Both the position numbers and the translations under genes were made by a program. Shown one piece after another: positions 6,922 to 15,401 of a DNA stretch of 26,514 nucleotides. Under the pieces are notes generated by a model that was not told the origin of the DNA, ran no database searches, and saw nothing but the letters and a program-made list of their open reading frames with translations. The DNA comes from an uncultured Bacteroidales bacterium (GTDB taxonomy: Bacteria; Bacteroidota; Bacteroidia; Bacteroidales; Muribaculaceae), in contig CASBHZ010000041.1 in assembly GCA_949123685.1 (NCBI GenBank), positions 1 through 26,514 of the forward strand. Reading direction: 5' to 3'. The stretch's first letter is position 1; each line of letters begins with the position of its first letter.

Positions 6922-6959
6922 GTTTAAGGAACCATTTAAATTAAAACAGTTCCTTAAAC
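6922..6959 (-). terminator. Rho-independent-type terminator after the patatin gene
   Basis: GTTTAAGGAAC and GTTCCTTAAAC form a perfect 11-base inverted repeat with a 16-base loop. On the minus strand it is followed by TTTTTTGGTTTTTGG. It lies 13 bases beyond the patatin stop and ends the sel1-serB-patatin transcript. Confidence 0.8.
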
Positions 6960-6972
6960 AATATTGACTGAG

Positions 6973-9297
6973 TTATCGGAGGAGTTTCGGGGCGTGGAAG
7001 AGGAGTCCGAAGTTGATGCCGATGTTCCAGTTGCGCGCCGGATAGGAAAGGTAATTGCCGTAGAGGGATAGGCTGGCGAAGGGGAAGTTGTAGACGGCGG
7101 CTACCTCACCGATAAATTCAGCCTTGCGGAACCATCCGTCGTAACGCGCACGCGAGCCATCGGGCACTAAATTGCGGATCGGAGAATAAACATAGAAATC
7201 ACCCCTCAACTGCAATTTTCCTACCGGATTCCATACGGGAATCAGACCTGCGGCAACATAATTGTCAGAACGGAAGGCTTCATTGAAATAATTCTGAGTG
7301 GATGGTGTAGGTGCGAATGCCGCCGCATGTATCAAGGTAGCGGTATAATTCTGATGCAGTTTCTGCAATGTGCCCATAGCATTAGCCATCACACCAAGTT
7401 TAACTTTCTTATGCACCGGAAAGAATTGTTTCCAATATCCTTCCAGGGCGGCACGGCAATTGCCGTCATAAGACGTGCGCAAAGATTTGTCACCGTGGGG
7501 TGTATATCTCGATGATTCATAACTTAATGTTGCATTCGCTTTCCAATAATAACCGGAACTCGGATAAAGATTGTCATTAAGGAGATTACTTTCCACTCCC
7601 GAACGTATCACGCCTAACTGATATTGTGTTTTATCCTTTGACATCTGGGCATAATCCGCCACGTTTGTCGGATAATAAGAATCTGACATATATCCATATC
7701 CCAATCCTACGTACCCTTTAGCTTTCATTCCTATTGCCCATTCATAAGACGCTCGTATAAAATTATCCACTTCCGTTATGAACGTTGGTGTCGAGTTTTC
7801 ATAAAACAGCAATTGCGAATCATAAAATTTCTGACGGCTCATTACTCCCTCGAGTCTGATGAATGAAGGTACAGAACTACGTATCGTGAACTTCCCGCTA
7901 AGCATTCCTGCAAGATATGACTGCCCGATCCAACCGCTTATATTAATGTCAAGCGAATTGAAACTCAATGAATGATAACCTAAATCCACATAAAGCATGC
8001 TGTTAGCAGTAGATGTTATCCATCCCCCTACGCCTACCGACCATGGCCTCTGAAGGGTAGCTTCAAGGAGCAATATGTTCCGTTTATATTTGTCCGTTTC
8101 CAGTTGTGGCAACAGGTTTCGCAGCGTGCCATCGGTCACGGCTCGATAATAGGAGTTCTCAACTTTATCTATACCTATCGGTTTTCGTCCGTTGCCTTCA
8201 AACAGATATTCCAGATAATGCGCCTGCTCCCCTTTTGCGCCTTTCACTTCTACAGAATCAAAAGTCAACACCGGAGTCTCAGACGCAAATTTTTCCCTTC
8301 TGGCATTGACAGCTTCCAATGGAACACGTGCACTCACCCTGCGTTTTATAGAATCTACCATCTCCATTCCCGTCTTATAGCCTATTTCGTAGATTGTCTG
8401 AGCCTGAGGGAAATCAAGAACACCGAAATTAAGTACAGGAACCTGGATCTTTATTCCATTCTTGGACGGAACACTATAATCATTGTTCTGGATAATCATA
8501 TCCTCCAACTGGCTATATACATTTCCCGGCTGAGGTTTCTTATCGGCTCCGGATACTGAGACACCTATAATGAAATCCGGATTGAAAGTTGTTTCCATCA
8601 CGTCTACAGGGAAGTTATCATATATCCCTCCGTCATAAACCAAGACTCCATCCATCTTTATCGGCTTGAAAACGAACGGGAAACTCATTGATGCCCTCAC
8701 TGCATCGCCAAGCGAACCGCCATGAAGAACAATTTTACGCTTATGATAGACATCGCTCGTAACACAGCGGAAAGGAACGAACAACCTGTTGAAATTTCTC
8801 TGACATTGCAACGTATAAGGCCCGTAGATTTTAAGGAACTCAATATTCATTGGCAACGGACTAACCAAATTTGAAGGTAATATCTGGTTAATAAAATCTG
8901 TAGTGTCCTTCAGATTGATATTTGCAGTCAGCCATCGCGGTGTAGGCGACGGTTGCATGAGATAATATTTGTGATCCGGATTTATCACCCCAGTGCTCCA
9001 ATATATGAAATCGGGAGCAGTGAAAAATTTGATCATTTTTTCAGGTGACCAGCCACAGGAATAGAGACTACCTACTATGGCTCCCATAGATGTTCCGGTG
9101 ATATAATCGATCGGTATGTCATTGTCTTCAAGAGCCTTTATGACCCCGACATGCGCAATACCTTTAGCTCCGCCTCCACTGAGCACTAAACCTACACGCT
9201 GTCTTTTGGCATTTCCCAAACTGTCCGCTTCACTTTGAGCAAAACATATGTTACACATCAAAACGGTCAGAAGCACCGAAACAAATACCCTTTTCAC
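6973..9297 (-). CDS. Patatin-like phospholipase fused to POTRA and outer-membrane beta-barrel
   Basis: The 774-residue product has a signal peptide (1-20, cut after CFA). A patatin lipase domain follows (about 33-310) with the oxyanion loop SGGGAKG at 40-46, nucleophile Ser70 in GTSMG, and catalytic Asp222 in DGG. A short POTRA-like segment (FDSVEVKGAKG, about 345 on) precedes a C-terminal BamA/surface-antigen type barrel with repeated aromatic strands, ending in NIGINFGLLFHAPKLLR. Such proteins place a phospholipase at the outer membrane; PlpD of Pseudomonas is a known relative in architecture. The start is GTG at 9297, supported by AGGAGG five bases upstream and by the signal peptide. It lies 24 bases after serB and is the last gene of its operon. 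Confidence 0.9.
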   Translation of the reverse strand: MKRVFVSVLLTVLMCNICFAQSEADSLGNAKRQRVGLVLSGGGAKGIAHVGVIKALEDNDIPIDYITGTSMGAIVGSLYSCGWSPEKMIKFFTAPDFIYWSTGVINPDHKYYLMQPSPTPRWLTANINLKDTTDFINQILPSNLVSPLPMNIEFLKIYGPYTLQCQRNFNRLFVPFRCVTSDVYHKRKIVLHGGSLGDAVRASMSFPFVFKPIKMDGVLVYDGGIYDNFPVDVMETTFNPDFIIGVSVSGADKKPQPGNVYSQLEDMIIQNNDYSVPSKNGIKIQVPVLNFGVLDFPQAQTIYEIGYKTGMEMVDSIKRRVSARVPLEAVNARREKFASETPVLTFDSVEVKGAKGEQAHYLEYLFEGNGRKPIGIDKVENSYYRAVTDGTLRNLLPQLETDKYKRNILLLEATLQRPWSVGVGGWITSTANSMLYVDLGYHSLSFNSLDINISGWIGQSYLAGMLSGKFTIRSSVPSFIRLEGVMSRQKFYDSQLLFYENSTPTFITEVDNFIRASYEWAIGMKAKGYVGLGYGYMSDSYYPTNVADYAQMSKDKTQYQLGVIRSGVESNLLNDNLYPSSGYYWKANATLSYESSRYTPHGDKSLRTSYDGNCRAALEGYWKQFFPVHKKVKLGVMANAMGTLQKLHQNYTATLIHAAAFAPTPSTQNYFNEAFRSDNYVAAGLIPVWNPVGKLQLRGDFYVYSPIRNLVPDGSRARYDGWFRKAEFIGEVAAVYNFPFASLSLYGNYLSYPARNWNIGINFGLLFHAPKLLR

Positions 9298-9302
9298 GAT
9301 AA

Positions 9303-9308
9303 CCTCCT
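9303..9308 (-). promoter_or_regulatory. Strong Shine-Dalgarno site for the GTG start of the patatin gene
   Basis: Minus-strand AGGAGG lies five bases before the GTG start at 9297. A canonical site is unusual among the genes of this window and settles the GTG start. Confidence 0.75.
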
Positions 9309-9321
9309 ATTAATAAATAAA

Positions 9322-10548
9322 CTACTTGGAAATATAAGAATCCTTGAATCCAAGGAAATAGAGCACGCCGTCAATACCTATGGTAGATATGCTCTGCTGC
9401 GCTTCAGCTTTCACTTTCGGCTTGGCATGAAATGCTATGCCGAGCCCCGCCTCTGAAAGCATCGGCAAATCATTGGCGCCGTCACCTACAGCAATAGTCT
9501 GGGCAATATTTATATTCTCAACTTGGGCAAGGAGACGCAATAATTCGCGTTTGCGCTGCCCGTCGACAATATCTCCGATATAGTTTCCCGTAAGCTTCCC
9601 GTCATCACCGATCTCGAGCTCATTGGCATATACATAATCAAAACCGAAACGTTGCTTCAGATAATTTCCGAAATATGTAAAACCGCCCGAAAGTATTGCT
9701 GTCTTATAACCGGAACGTTTCAACACCTCCATAAGACGCTCCAGACCTTCTGTTATCGGCAATTTATCAGCAATATCTTTCATCACCGAAACGTCGAGTC
9801 CTTTGAGCAGAGCCACACGTTGCGTGAAACTCTCCTTAAAATCGATTTCACCCCGCATTGCAGACTCCGTAATCTTTCTCACCTCCTCTCCCACACCGGC
9901 GCGGTCGGCAAGTTCGTCAATCACCTCTGTCCGTATCAATGTAGAGTCCATGTCAAAGCATATGAGACGCCGGCTTCTCCGATACATCGTGTCTTCCTGC
10001 ATGGATATGTCAAAATTCAGTTCTGAAGCCAGATGCATGAAATCGCTTTGCATCTTCTCCTTGTCGCATATGTTGCCGCGCACTGAAAACTCTACACAGC
10101 CTTTTGCAGCAGGCTGCTCCCTTTCATCAAGGGGCATGCGTCCGGTAAGCCTCGTAATCGTTTCGATATTCAACCCTTGCTCGGAGATAATACGCGAAAC
10201 GGCTGAAATCTGTTTTGCGGTTATCTTGCGTCCGAGTATCGTGACAATATATCTGTTCTTTCCTTGACGGGAGACCCAACTGTCGTATGCCTCTTCGCTG
10301 ATTATATTGAATGTAACCTTCACATTCAGATCATTGGTCTTGAAAAGAAGTTCTTTAAGAATCTCTCCACTGCGACGGCTGTCAGTTTTGAAAAGCATAC
10401 CTAAAGAAAGTGTATGATGAATGTCCGCCTGACCGATATCAAGTATGTCGGCATCGTAACGTGCAAGGATTTCAGTCAGTTCCGCCGTAATCCCGCTTTT
10501 ATCAGGTCCTGAAATATTGATAAGTATAAGTTCTCTATTATTAGACAT
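9322..10548 (-). CDS. serB: Phosphoserine phosphatase with tandem ACT domains
   Basis: SerB hydrolyses phosphoserine to serine, the last step of serine synthesis (EC 3.1.3.3), in the cytoplasm. The 408-residue product has two ACT-like domains (about 5-80 and 98-185), which probably sense serine, and then a HAD phosphatase. HAD motifs are complete: DMDST at 199-203 (Asp199 nucleophile, Asp201 acid/base), SGG at 287-289, Lys333, and GDGANDLPM at 355-363. The N-terminal extension makes it longer than the 322-residue E. coli enzyme; the two-ACT form is common in Bacteroidetes and actinobacteria. It lies between the Sel1-repeat gene (20 bases upstream) and the patatin gene (24 bases downstream) on one transcript. 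Confidence 0.95.
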   Translation of the reverse strand: MSNNRELILINISGPDKSGITAELTEILARYDADILDIGQADIHHTLSLGMLFKTDSRRSGEILKELLFKTNDLNVKVTFNIISEEAYDSWVSRQGKNRYIVTILGRKITAKQISAVSRIISEQGLNIETITRLTGRMPLDEREQPAAKGCVEFSVRGNICDKEKMQSDFMHLASELNFDISMQEDTMYRRSRRLICFDMDSTLIRTEVIDELADRAGVGEEVRKITESAMRGEIDFKESFTQRVALLKGLDVSVMKDIADKLPITEGLERLMEVLKRSGYKTAILSGGFTYFGNYLKQRFGFDYVYANELEIGDDGKLTGNYIGDIVDGQRKRELLRLLAQVENINIAQTIAVGDGANDLPMLSEAGLGIAFHAKPKVKAEAQQSISTIGIDGVLYFLGFKDSYISK

Positions 10549-10568
10549 TTATATAAACAAATTAAACA

Positions 10569-11195
10569 TTATTTCTTAATTTTCACTCCCTGCAACCTGA
10601 GATTGTCGGCTTGAAGAGCTGAATCCTTATAATCATGAGCTGCAGCCTGTGTGAAATACTTCAAGGCACGCGGAAGATCCTTCGCCATTCCTTTACCGTC
10701 ACGAAGCATCACGGCAAACTGATATGCCCCTTCATCTTCCCCCCTCTCGGCTGCACGCCAATAATTCTCGGCAGCGATACGATAATCCTGCAACACACCT
10801 TTACCTTCGGCAAACTGGCGGGCAATATTTATCATTGCTTTCGCATGACCATTGGATGCCGCCTTACGAAACCAATAGGCTGACTCTTTGAAATTCTGTC
10901 GTGTCCCGATGCCGTCACGATAAAGAGTCCCGATGGCATACTGAGCCTCCGTATTACCTTCCGCTGCAGCCTTGCCATACCATTCCCATGCCGCACGCAA
11001 ATCTTTTTCAACACCGGTTCCGGTCTGATAGCATACAGCCACCTTACGCATCGATTCACCATCGCCGGTTTCGGCATCTTTCAGATAAAACTGGAAATCG
11101 ACACCACGGACAATATTTTCCGGATGTTCCGCACGAGCCACACCAATACATCCGACAAACAATGCTACAATAATGCTACAAATAATCCTTTCCAT
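10569..11195 (-). CDS. Secreted Sel1-repeat protein
   Basis: The 208-residue product starts with a signal peptide (MERIICSIIVALFVGCIGVARA, cut near residue 22). Four Sel1-type TPR repeats follow, each with the pattern A-x-x-x-[LI]-[AG]-x-x-[YF]-x-x-G-x-G and AxxWYxKAAxxG: for example VCYQTGTGVEKDLRAAWEWY, IGTLYRDGIGTRQNF, IARQFAEGKGVLQDY and AVMLRDGKGMAKDL. Sel1 proteins are periplasmic scaffolds for protein-protein contact; no partner can be named. The gene is 20 bases upstream of serB. A strong hairpin sits directly ahead of its start (11211-11242), and no separate promoter is evident, so it may depend on read-through from the DUF349 gene. Confidence 0.88.
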   Translation of the reverse strand: MERIICSIIVALFVGCIGVARAEHPENIVRGVDFQFYLKDAETGDGESMRKVAVCYQTGTGVEKDLRAAWEWYGKAAAEGNTEAQYAIGTLYRDGIGTRQNFKESAYWFRKAASNGHAKAMINIARQFAEGKGVLQDYRIAAENYWRAAERGEDEGAYQFAVMLRDGKGMAKDLPRALKYFTQAAAHDYKDSALQADNLRLQGVKIKK

Positions 11196-11210
11196 GTAAA
11201 TTATAACAAA

Positions 11211-11242
11211 ACTGCGGTCCCTTTTTCATTGGCAACCGCAGT
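11211..11242 (-). terminator. Hairpin between the DUF349 gene and sel1 (terminator or attenuator)
   Basis: ACTGCGGT (11211-11218) and ACCGCAGT (11235-11242) form an 8-base GC-rich stem with a 16-base loop. On the minus strand TTTTG follows, and the sel1 ATG lies 15 bases beyond. T-rich flanks occur on both sides. It could end the DUF349 transcript only in part. Confidence 0.7.
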
Positions 11243-11311
11243 CTTTTATTCAGCATCATTCCGGATGCAGAGATAGTGGTGATGTAAACTTATCTGTCCG
11301 TATCCTATACA

Positions 11312-13162
11312 TCAAGCCTCCGCATCGAGGATAGCTATTTTCTCTTCAATCTGCGCCATGTCTTCTTTCAAGCGCTTGATCTTATTCTCCATCTCCCTGA
11401 TCATTGAGTTGCCGGCGGAACTCTTCACATTGAAGAAGCCCATGTTGTTCTCAATTGTCTTCAGTTCAGCCTTGCGACCTTCATAGGCGCGAAGAAGTTT
11501 GTCTCGCTCCCTATCGAGTTTGTGACCGCCACCTTTAAGTTCTGTCACACGCTCACGGAAATTAGAGATACGCGCTTTATTTTCACGAGCTTCATACGAG
11601 CCATAAAGGGTATCACAGATTTCACGATATTCCGCATAAACCTTATCTTTGAGTTTAAAGGGCACAAAACCGATATTCTGCCATTCAGCCTGAAGTTCCT
11701 TTACCTTGCCTATCACTTCCTTGCGGTCACCATCAAGCGGCAATTCCTTAAGTTTTACGATAACGGCACGTTTGGCATCAAGGTTTGCATTCTCCTCATC
11801 TCGTTTTGCGGAATTGAGTTTCTTGCGCTCATCAAAGAAATAATTACAAGCCGTCTGGAAACGTTGCCATATGGCATCGCTCTGCTTACGTGGCACGCTG
11901 CCTATCTTTTTCCATTCAGCCTGAAGTTTCACAACCTCATTAGCCGCCTTGCGAATATCTTCCGTATCCTTTAGAGCCTCCGCACGTTCGCAAAGGGCTG
12001 TTTTCTTCTCAAGGTTTGAATTGAACTCATCCTTCGTCTTCTGGAAATATTCGGTTTTTGCAGCAAAGAAATCGTCACATGCCTTACGGAATCTTGTGTA
12101 TAGGGCATTATTAGCTTTCTTTGAAGCGAACCCGTATTCCTTCCATTGTTTCTGCATTTCAATCACCTTTTCCGTTGCTGCAGTCCAGGCATTGAATGAA
12201 TTAATAGTGGAAAGATCTATAGCCTCGATTTCATCGCAAAGTTTTGTCTTTGCCTCCTCATTGGCTTGCTCGGCAGCCTTGCGCTGCTCAAAATACTCCT
12301 GATGACGCTTGTTGATCACAGTAGACGCCTCTTTAAATTCATCCCAAAGGCTTTCCCGGATCTCTTTGGCAACAGGACCTATATTACGCCATTCATCGTG
12401 AAGCGACTGGAGGCTACGGAATGCAGCAACAGGATCGCTCTGAGCTTCCAGCTTGCGAGCCTCTTCCACAAGCGTTTTCTTCGCTTCAAGATTTTTCTTG
12501 AAATCAAGGTCGCGAAGTTCCTTGTTCATTTTTAGATGATCATAAAATTGCTCCACAACTGTCTGGAAATTCTTCCAGATATCTGTTTCGGCAGTGGCGG
12601 GAATATCCTTTATAGCCTTGAAATCTTGCTGAAGTTGCTGGAACTCAGGGAATCTCACATTCACATTGTCAATATCTTCAGCAATAGTGCGAATCTGATC
12701 AAGGATAGTCTGCTTTTTCTGAAGGTTCTCCTGACGGCGAGCATCTTCAGCTGCGAGATAGGCTGCACGCTTCTCCTTAAATTCGGAATACATCTGTTTG
12801 AATGCTGATTCTTCCTCATCCGGAACAGATGAAAAATCTTTGGGATCATTGCCGGCTTCGACAAAAGCGTTAACCTCTTCCATCGTCTCACGGCTGCGGA
12901 TATTGAAAAATGCCTGCTTGATTGCAGTTACTTCTTTGTGAGCATCCATGCGATCTTCCGCCAATATCGCACGCATAGCCTCGTTCAACTCGGACTTGCT
13001 CATATTATGGTAATTCACCGGAGTCTCATCACTTGCCGATTCTTCAACACGATCGGCAACTTCAGCGATATCTTCTGCCGGAGATGTTTCTACTGCACAC
13101 GTTTCTGAGGGAGTGGGGTTGACCGGCTCCTCTACAGGGACCGTCTTTTCAAGCTCGTTCAT
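11312..13162 (-). CDS. DUF349-repeat protein
   Basis: The 616-residue product starts with an acidic, probably disordered stretch (1-70). About five DUF349 repeats of 60-75 residues follow, each a helical unit marked by a tryptophan and an aromatic-rich second half. Examples are LHDEWRNIGPVAKEIRESLW, MQKQWKEYGFASKKANNALY, LQAEWKKIGSVPRKQSDAIW and LQAEWQNIGFVPFKLKDKVY, each followed by a KxxxxFF or similar helix. A C-terminal coiled coil (about 545-616) ends the protein. DUF349 proteins are cytoplasmic and of unknown biochemical function in Bacteroidetes. The gene has a strong promoter of its own at 13265-13295 and a leader of about 95 bases. Confidence 0.92.
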   Translation of the reverse strand: MNELEKTVPVEEPVNPTPSETCAVETSPAEDIAEVADRVEESASDETPVNYHNMSKSELNEAMRAILAEDRMDAHKEVTAIKQAFFNIRSRETMEEVNAFVEAGNDPKDFSSVPDEEESAFKQMYSEFKEKRAAYLAAEDARRQENLQKKQTILDQIRTIAEDIDNVNVRFPEFQQLQQDFKAIKDIPATAETDIWKNFQTVVEQFYDHLKMNKELRDLDFKKNLEAKKTLVEEARKLEAQSDPVAAFRSLQSLHDEWRNIGPVAKEIRESLWDEFKEASTVINKRHQEYFEQRKAAEQANEEAKTKLCDEIEAIDLSTINSFNAWTAATEKVIEMQKQWKEYGFASKKANNALYTRFRKACDDFFAAKTEYFQKTKDEFNSNLEKKTALCERAEALKDTEDIRKAANEVVKLQAEWKKIGSVPRKQSDAIWQRFQTACNYFFDERKKLNSAKRDEENANLDAKRAVIVKLKELPLDGDRKEVIGKVKELQAEWQNIGFVPFKLKDKVYAEYREICDTLYGSYEARENKARISNFRERVTELKGGGHKLDRERDKLLRAYEGRKAELKTIENNMGFFNVKSSAGNSMIREMENKIKRLKEDMAQIEEKIAILDAEA

Positions 13163-13264
13163 ATCAATATAATTATTGTCTTTGCATTACTATCGGCGAC
13201 TCGCACCGACAAGCATATTTATACGACTATCCACCACCTTTTCAGGCGGTTTAAAAATCAACGC

Positions 13265-13295
13265 CAAATATACGGATTTTATTTAACTTGACAAA
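13265..13295 (-). promoter_or_regulatory. Promoter for the DUF349 gene with flanking inverted repeat
   Basis: On the minus strand TTTG (13292-13295), exactly 19 bases, and TATATTTG (13265-13272) give one of the best consensus promoters in the window. AAATATACGG at 13266-13275 is repeated in inverted form (CCGTATATTT) at 13302-13311, so an inverted repeat brackets the -33 element. Confidence 0.75.
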
Positions 13296-13368
13296 ATAAT
13301 CCCGTATATTTAGCGCATTTTTTAGAAAATTCAATTCCAGTTACAAGTTTTATCAAATTCAAGATGAC

Positions 13369-14187
13369 CTACTTCTCAACTTTCATTGAAATAATACGTA
13401 TATCTTCTTTTGGACGGTCAGCGCGACCGGTAGCTGCATTCTGCATTTTCTCAACAGTGTCCATACCGCTTATAACCTCTCCAAACACAGTATACGAGCC
13501 ATCAAGATGAGGTGCACCGCCAACAGTCTTGTAATCATTACGTATATTCTCAGGCATCGGCTCATCCGGCACTGCGGTTTCAGTTTCTTTTATAAGCTCC
13601 ATCCGGTATGCCTCCAGAGCCTCCTTGTTTCCGGCACTCATAAGCTCATTGATCTTGGCATCGTTTTTACGACACAATTCACGGAAATAAGCCTGACGCT
13701 TTTCCATTGTCTGACGATATGCCATGCCGTCAATCTGATGGTCATTTGATTTGCGGCCGGTCACTATATAAAACTGCGATCCGCTGCTTTTACGCTCAGG
13801 ATTCATATCATCACCGGTTCTTGCAGCCGCCAAGGCTCCATACTTGTGATAATACTTGGGATACAATATTTCCGCATCAATCTGATAACCGGGACCTCCA
13901 CTGCCAAGCATCTTGGTGGAATCCGCATTAACTGATTCAGGATCTCCTGTCTGCACCATGAAATCTTTAATCACCCGATGAAAAAGAACCCCGTTGTAAT
14001 AGCCCTCTTTCACCAATTTCAAGAAATTGTCACGATGTTTCGGTGTATCATCGTAAAGCTTAACCTTAATATCCCCGGCAGATGTCTTAATATCCACCAC
14101 CGGTCCAGCAGGAAGCTGCGCTGCATTCTGCGCCGTAGCTGTTGCCATAGCCATAAACATTAACAATGTATAAATTATCTTTCTCAT
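13369..14187 (-). CDS. Secreted cyclophilin-type peptidyl-prolyl isomerase
   Basis: Cyclophilins catalyse cis/trans isomerisation of X-Pro bonds (EC 5.2.1.8). The 272-residue product has a signal peptide (1-19, cut near ATAQ). The cyclophilin domain shows NFLKLVKEGYYNGVLFHRVI and FMVQTGDP (active-site Arg in FHRV), GSGGPGY, SSGSQFYIV and YTVFGEVISGMDTVEKM. Between SQFYIV and the last strands there is an insert of about 70 mainly helical charged residues (about 150-220), which makes it longer than simple cyclophilins of about 165 residues. Such inserts are familiar in Bacteroidetes periplasmic cyclophilins. It follows the small unknown gene by 45 bases on the same strand. Confidence 0.93.
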   Translation of the reverse strand: MRKIIYTLLMFMAMATATAQNAAQLPAGPVVDIKTSAGDIKVKLYDDTPKHRDNFLKLVKEGYYNGVLFHRVIKDFMVQTGDPESVNADSTKMLGSGGPGYQIDAEILYPKYYHKYGALAAARTGDDMNPERKSSGSQFYIVTGRKSNDHQIDGMAYRQTMEKRQAYFRELCRKNDAKINELMSAGNKEALEAYRMELIKETETAVPDEPMPENIRNDYKTVGGAPHLDGSYTVFGEVISGMDTVEKMQNAATGRADRPKEDIRIISMKVEK

Positions 14188-14232
14188 GTCTATATAACAA
14201 AATTTCCGACAAAAGTTTATGCAGGAGACACA

Positions 14233-14604
14233 TCAAAGCGCCCCTTCCGAATAAATCCTTTTATAGATACGGCGGAAATTGTCATCACAAGCCTTCAGTT
14301 CTTCAGCCCTTTGGGCATAATCCTCACCCCAAAGAGCTTCCAGAAGAGATCCGATATACCTGCGGTCGCGATCTTTTTCTATCGCTCCTTCCACAAGGGG
14401 GGCTATCCACTGGCTGAAACGCTCCCGGTCTACAGCTGCAAGATACCTTGCGGTGCTGCACAGGAACTGTCCGGTTGCATCGGCATGACGCAATTTCATT
14501 ATCATATCGCCCATCTGCAAAGATCCGGACTCCGCATTGTCAACTATATATTCGTATATCTGCATTCCTTCTTCTGAAGGAGATTTCATTTCTTCTGAGT
14601 TCAT
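14233..14604 (-). CDS. Conserved-looking small hypothetical protein
   Basis: I do not recognise this 123-residue protein. It has no signal peptide or membrane segment. It is acidic and mostly helical by composition, with ATGQFLCSTARYLAAVDRERF and FSQWIAPLVEGAIEKDRDRRY as its most regular stretches. I start it at the ATG at 14604; an in-frame TTG two codons earlier is less likely. It is divergent from the cytidylate-kinase-like gene across a symmetrical promoter, and the cyclophilin gene follows after 45 bases, so these two are probably one transcript. Confidence 0.75.
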   Translation of the reverse strand: MNSEEMKSPSEEGMQIYEYIVDNAESGSLQMGDMIMKLRHADATGQFLCSTARYLAAVDRERFSQWIAPLVEGAIEKDRDRRYIGSLLEALWGEDYAQRAEELKACDDNFRRIYKRIYSEGAL

Positions 14605-14657
14605 AAGCAAGATCTAATTTTTAAGAAACTGTTTAAATCACTTCTTTGATAACCTAA

Positions 14658-14688
14658 GCAAAATTACAAAAATAATTTGTAATTTTGC
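14658..14688. promoter_or_regulatory. Symmetrical divergent promoter (13-bp perfect inverted repeat)
   Basis: GCAAAATTACAAA and TTTGTAATTTTGC are perfect inverted copies separated by five bases. Each arm contains a TAATTTTG -7 element: minus strand at 14659-14666 for the small unknown gene, plus strand at 14680-14687 for the cytidylate-kinase-like gene. The plus-strand element ends four bases before the ATG at 14692, which predicts an almost leaderless mRNA. Confidence 0.55.
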
Positions 14689-14691
14689 CCC

Positions 14692-15324
14692 ATGAATGAT
14701 TTTATAATTGTTATAGGGCGTCAATACGGAGCCGGAGGCAGACTTCTCGGCAAGAAGCTCGCAGAGAAACTCAACATCCCGTATTATGACAAGGAGCTAC
14801 TTTCTGAAGCTGCCGATTCTCTCGGATTTTCCAAAGAACTTTTCTTGAAAGCCGACGAGAAAAAGCCTTCGATTTTGCGCTCATTCATTTCATTCAATTA
14901 TGGTTCCCTTTCAGATTCTTTCAGCCATGAGACCCTCACTGAAGACAACCTTTATCGCGCACAGAGCGAGGTAATAAAGACAATATGCAGCAAAGGCTCA
15001 TGCGTGATGGTAGGAAGGACAGCAGATTACGTGATGCGGGACCATCCGGGGTTACTAAGTGTATTTATCCATGCTCCGGAAATGCACCGCGCAGAGTCCA
15101 TTGTAGCAAGAGGAGAAACTACATCAATTGACGAAGCGATAGACAAGCTTCGCAAATGTGACAAGTCGCGTGAAAGTTATTATAATTATTTCACTAACAG
15201 GCAATGGGGAAAGGCTGACAATTATGACCTCACATTCAACTCCTCCCGAATAAGCCTCGACGGCATCCTCACATTGATAATTTCTCACTTAAGTAACAAG
15301 GAAACCGTCTCTACTCAATTATAA
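14692..15324 (+). CDS. Cytidylate kinase-like family protein
   Basis: The 210-residue product belongs to the cytidylate-kinase-like group (Cytidylate_kin2 type). It opens with IIVIGRQYGAGGRLLGKKLA, a P-loop-like nucleotide-binding segment (about 5-24), then YYDKELLSEAA, typical of the family. The mid part has GSCVMVGRTADYVMRDHPGL (about 102-121), the Arg-rich lid region KCDKSRESYYNYFT and the end DNYDLTFNSSRISLDGIL. True CMP kinase (Cmk) is a distinct protein, so the substrate is not known. The ATG at 14692 is the only sensible start. It is four bases from a predicted -7 element, so the mRNA may be leaderless. Confidence 0.85.
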   Translation: MNDFIIVIGRQYGAGGRLLGKKLAEKLNIPYYDKELLSEAADSLGFSKELFLKADEKKPSILRSFISFNYGSLSDSFSHETLTEDNLYRAQSEVIKTICSKGSCVMVGRTADYVMRDHPGLLSVFIHAPEMHRAESIVARGETTSIDEAIDKLRKCDKSRESYYNYFTNRQWGKADNYDLTFNSSRISLDGILTLIISHLSNKETVSTQL

Positions 15325-15401
15325 ATATGAGGTGATATAAATATTCGGTGATTAAACATTTCCGCATGTTAAATCCTTGTTAATATAAAACAAATTATAT
15401 T

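Noticed and set aside
8104..8559. Plus-strand open frame of 151 codons inside the patatin gene
   Set aside because: It is antisense to a confidently identified gene and has no recognisable domain or promoter.
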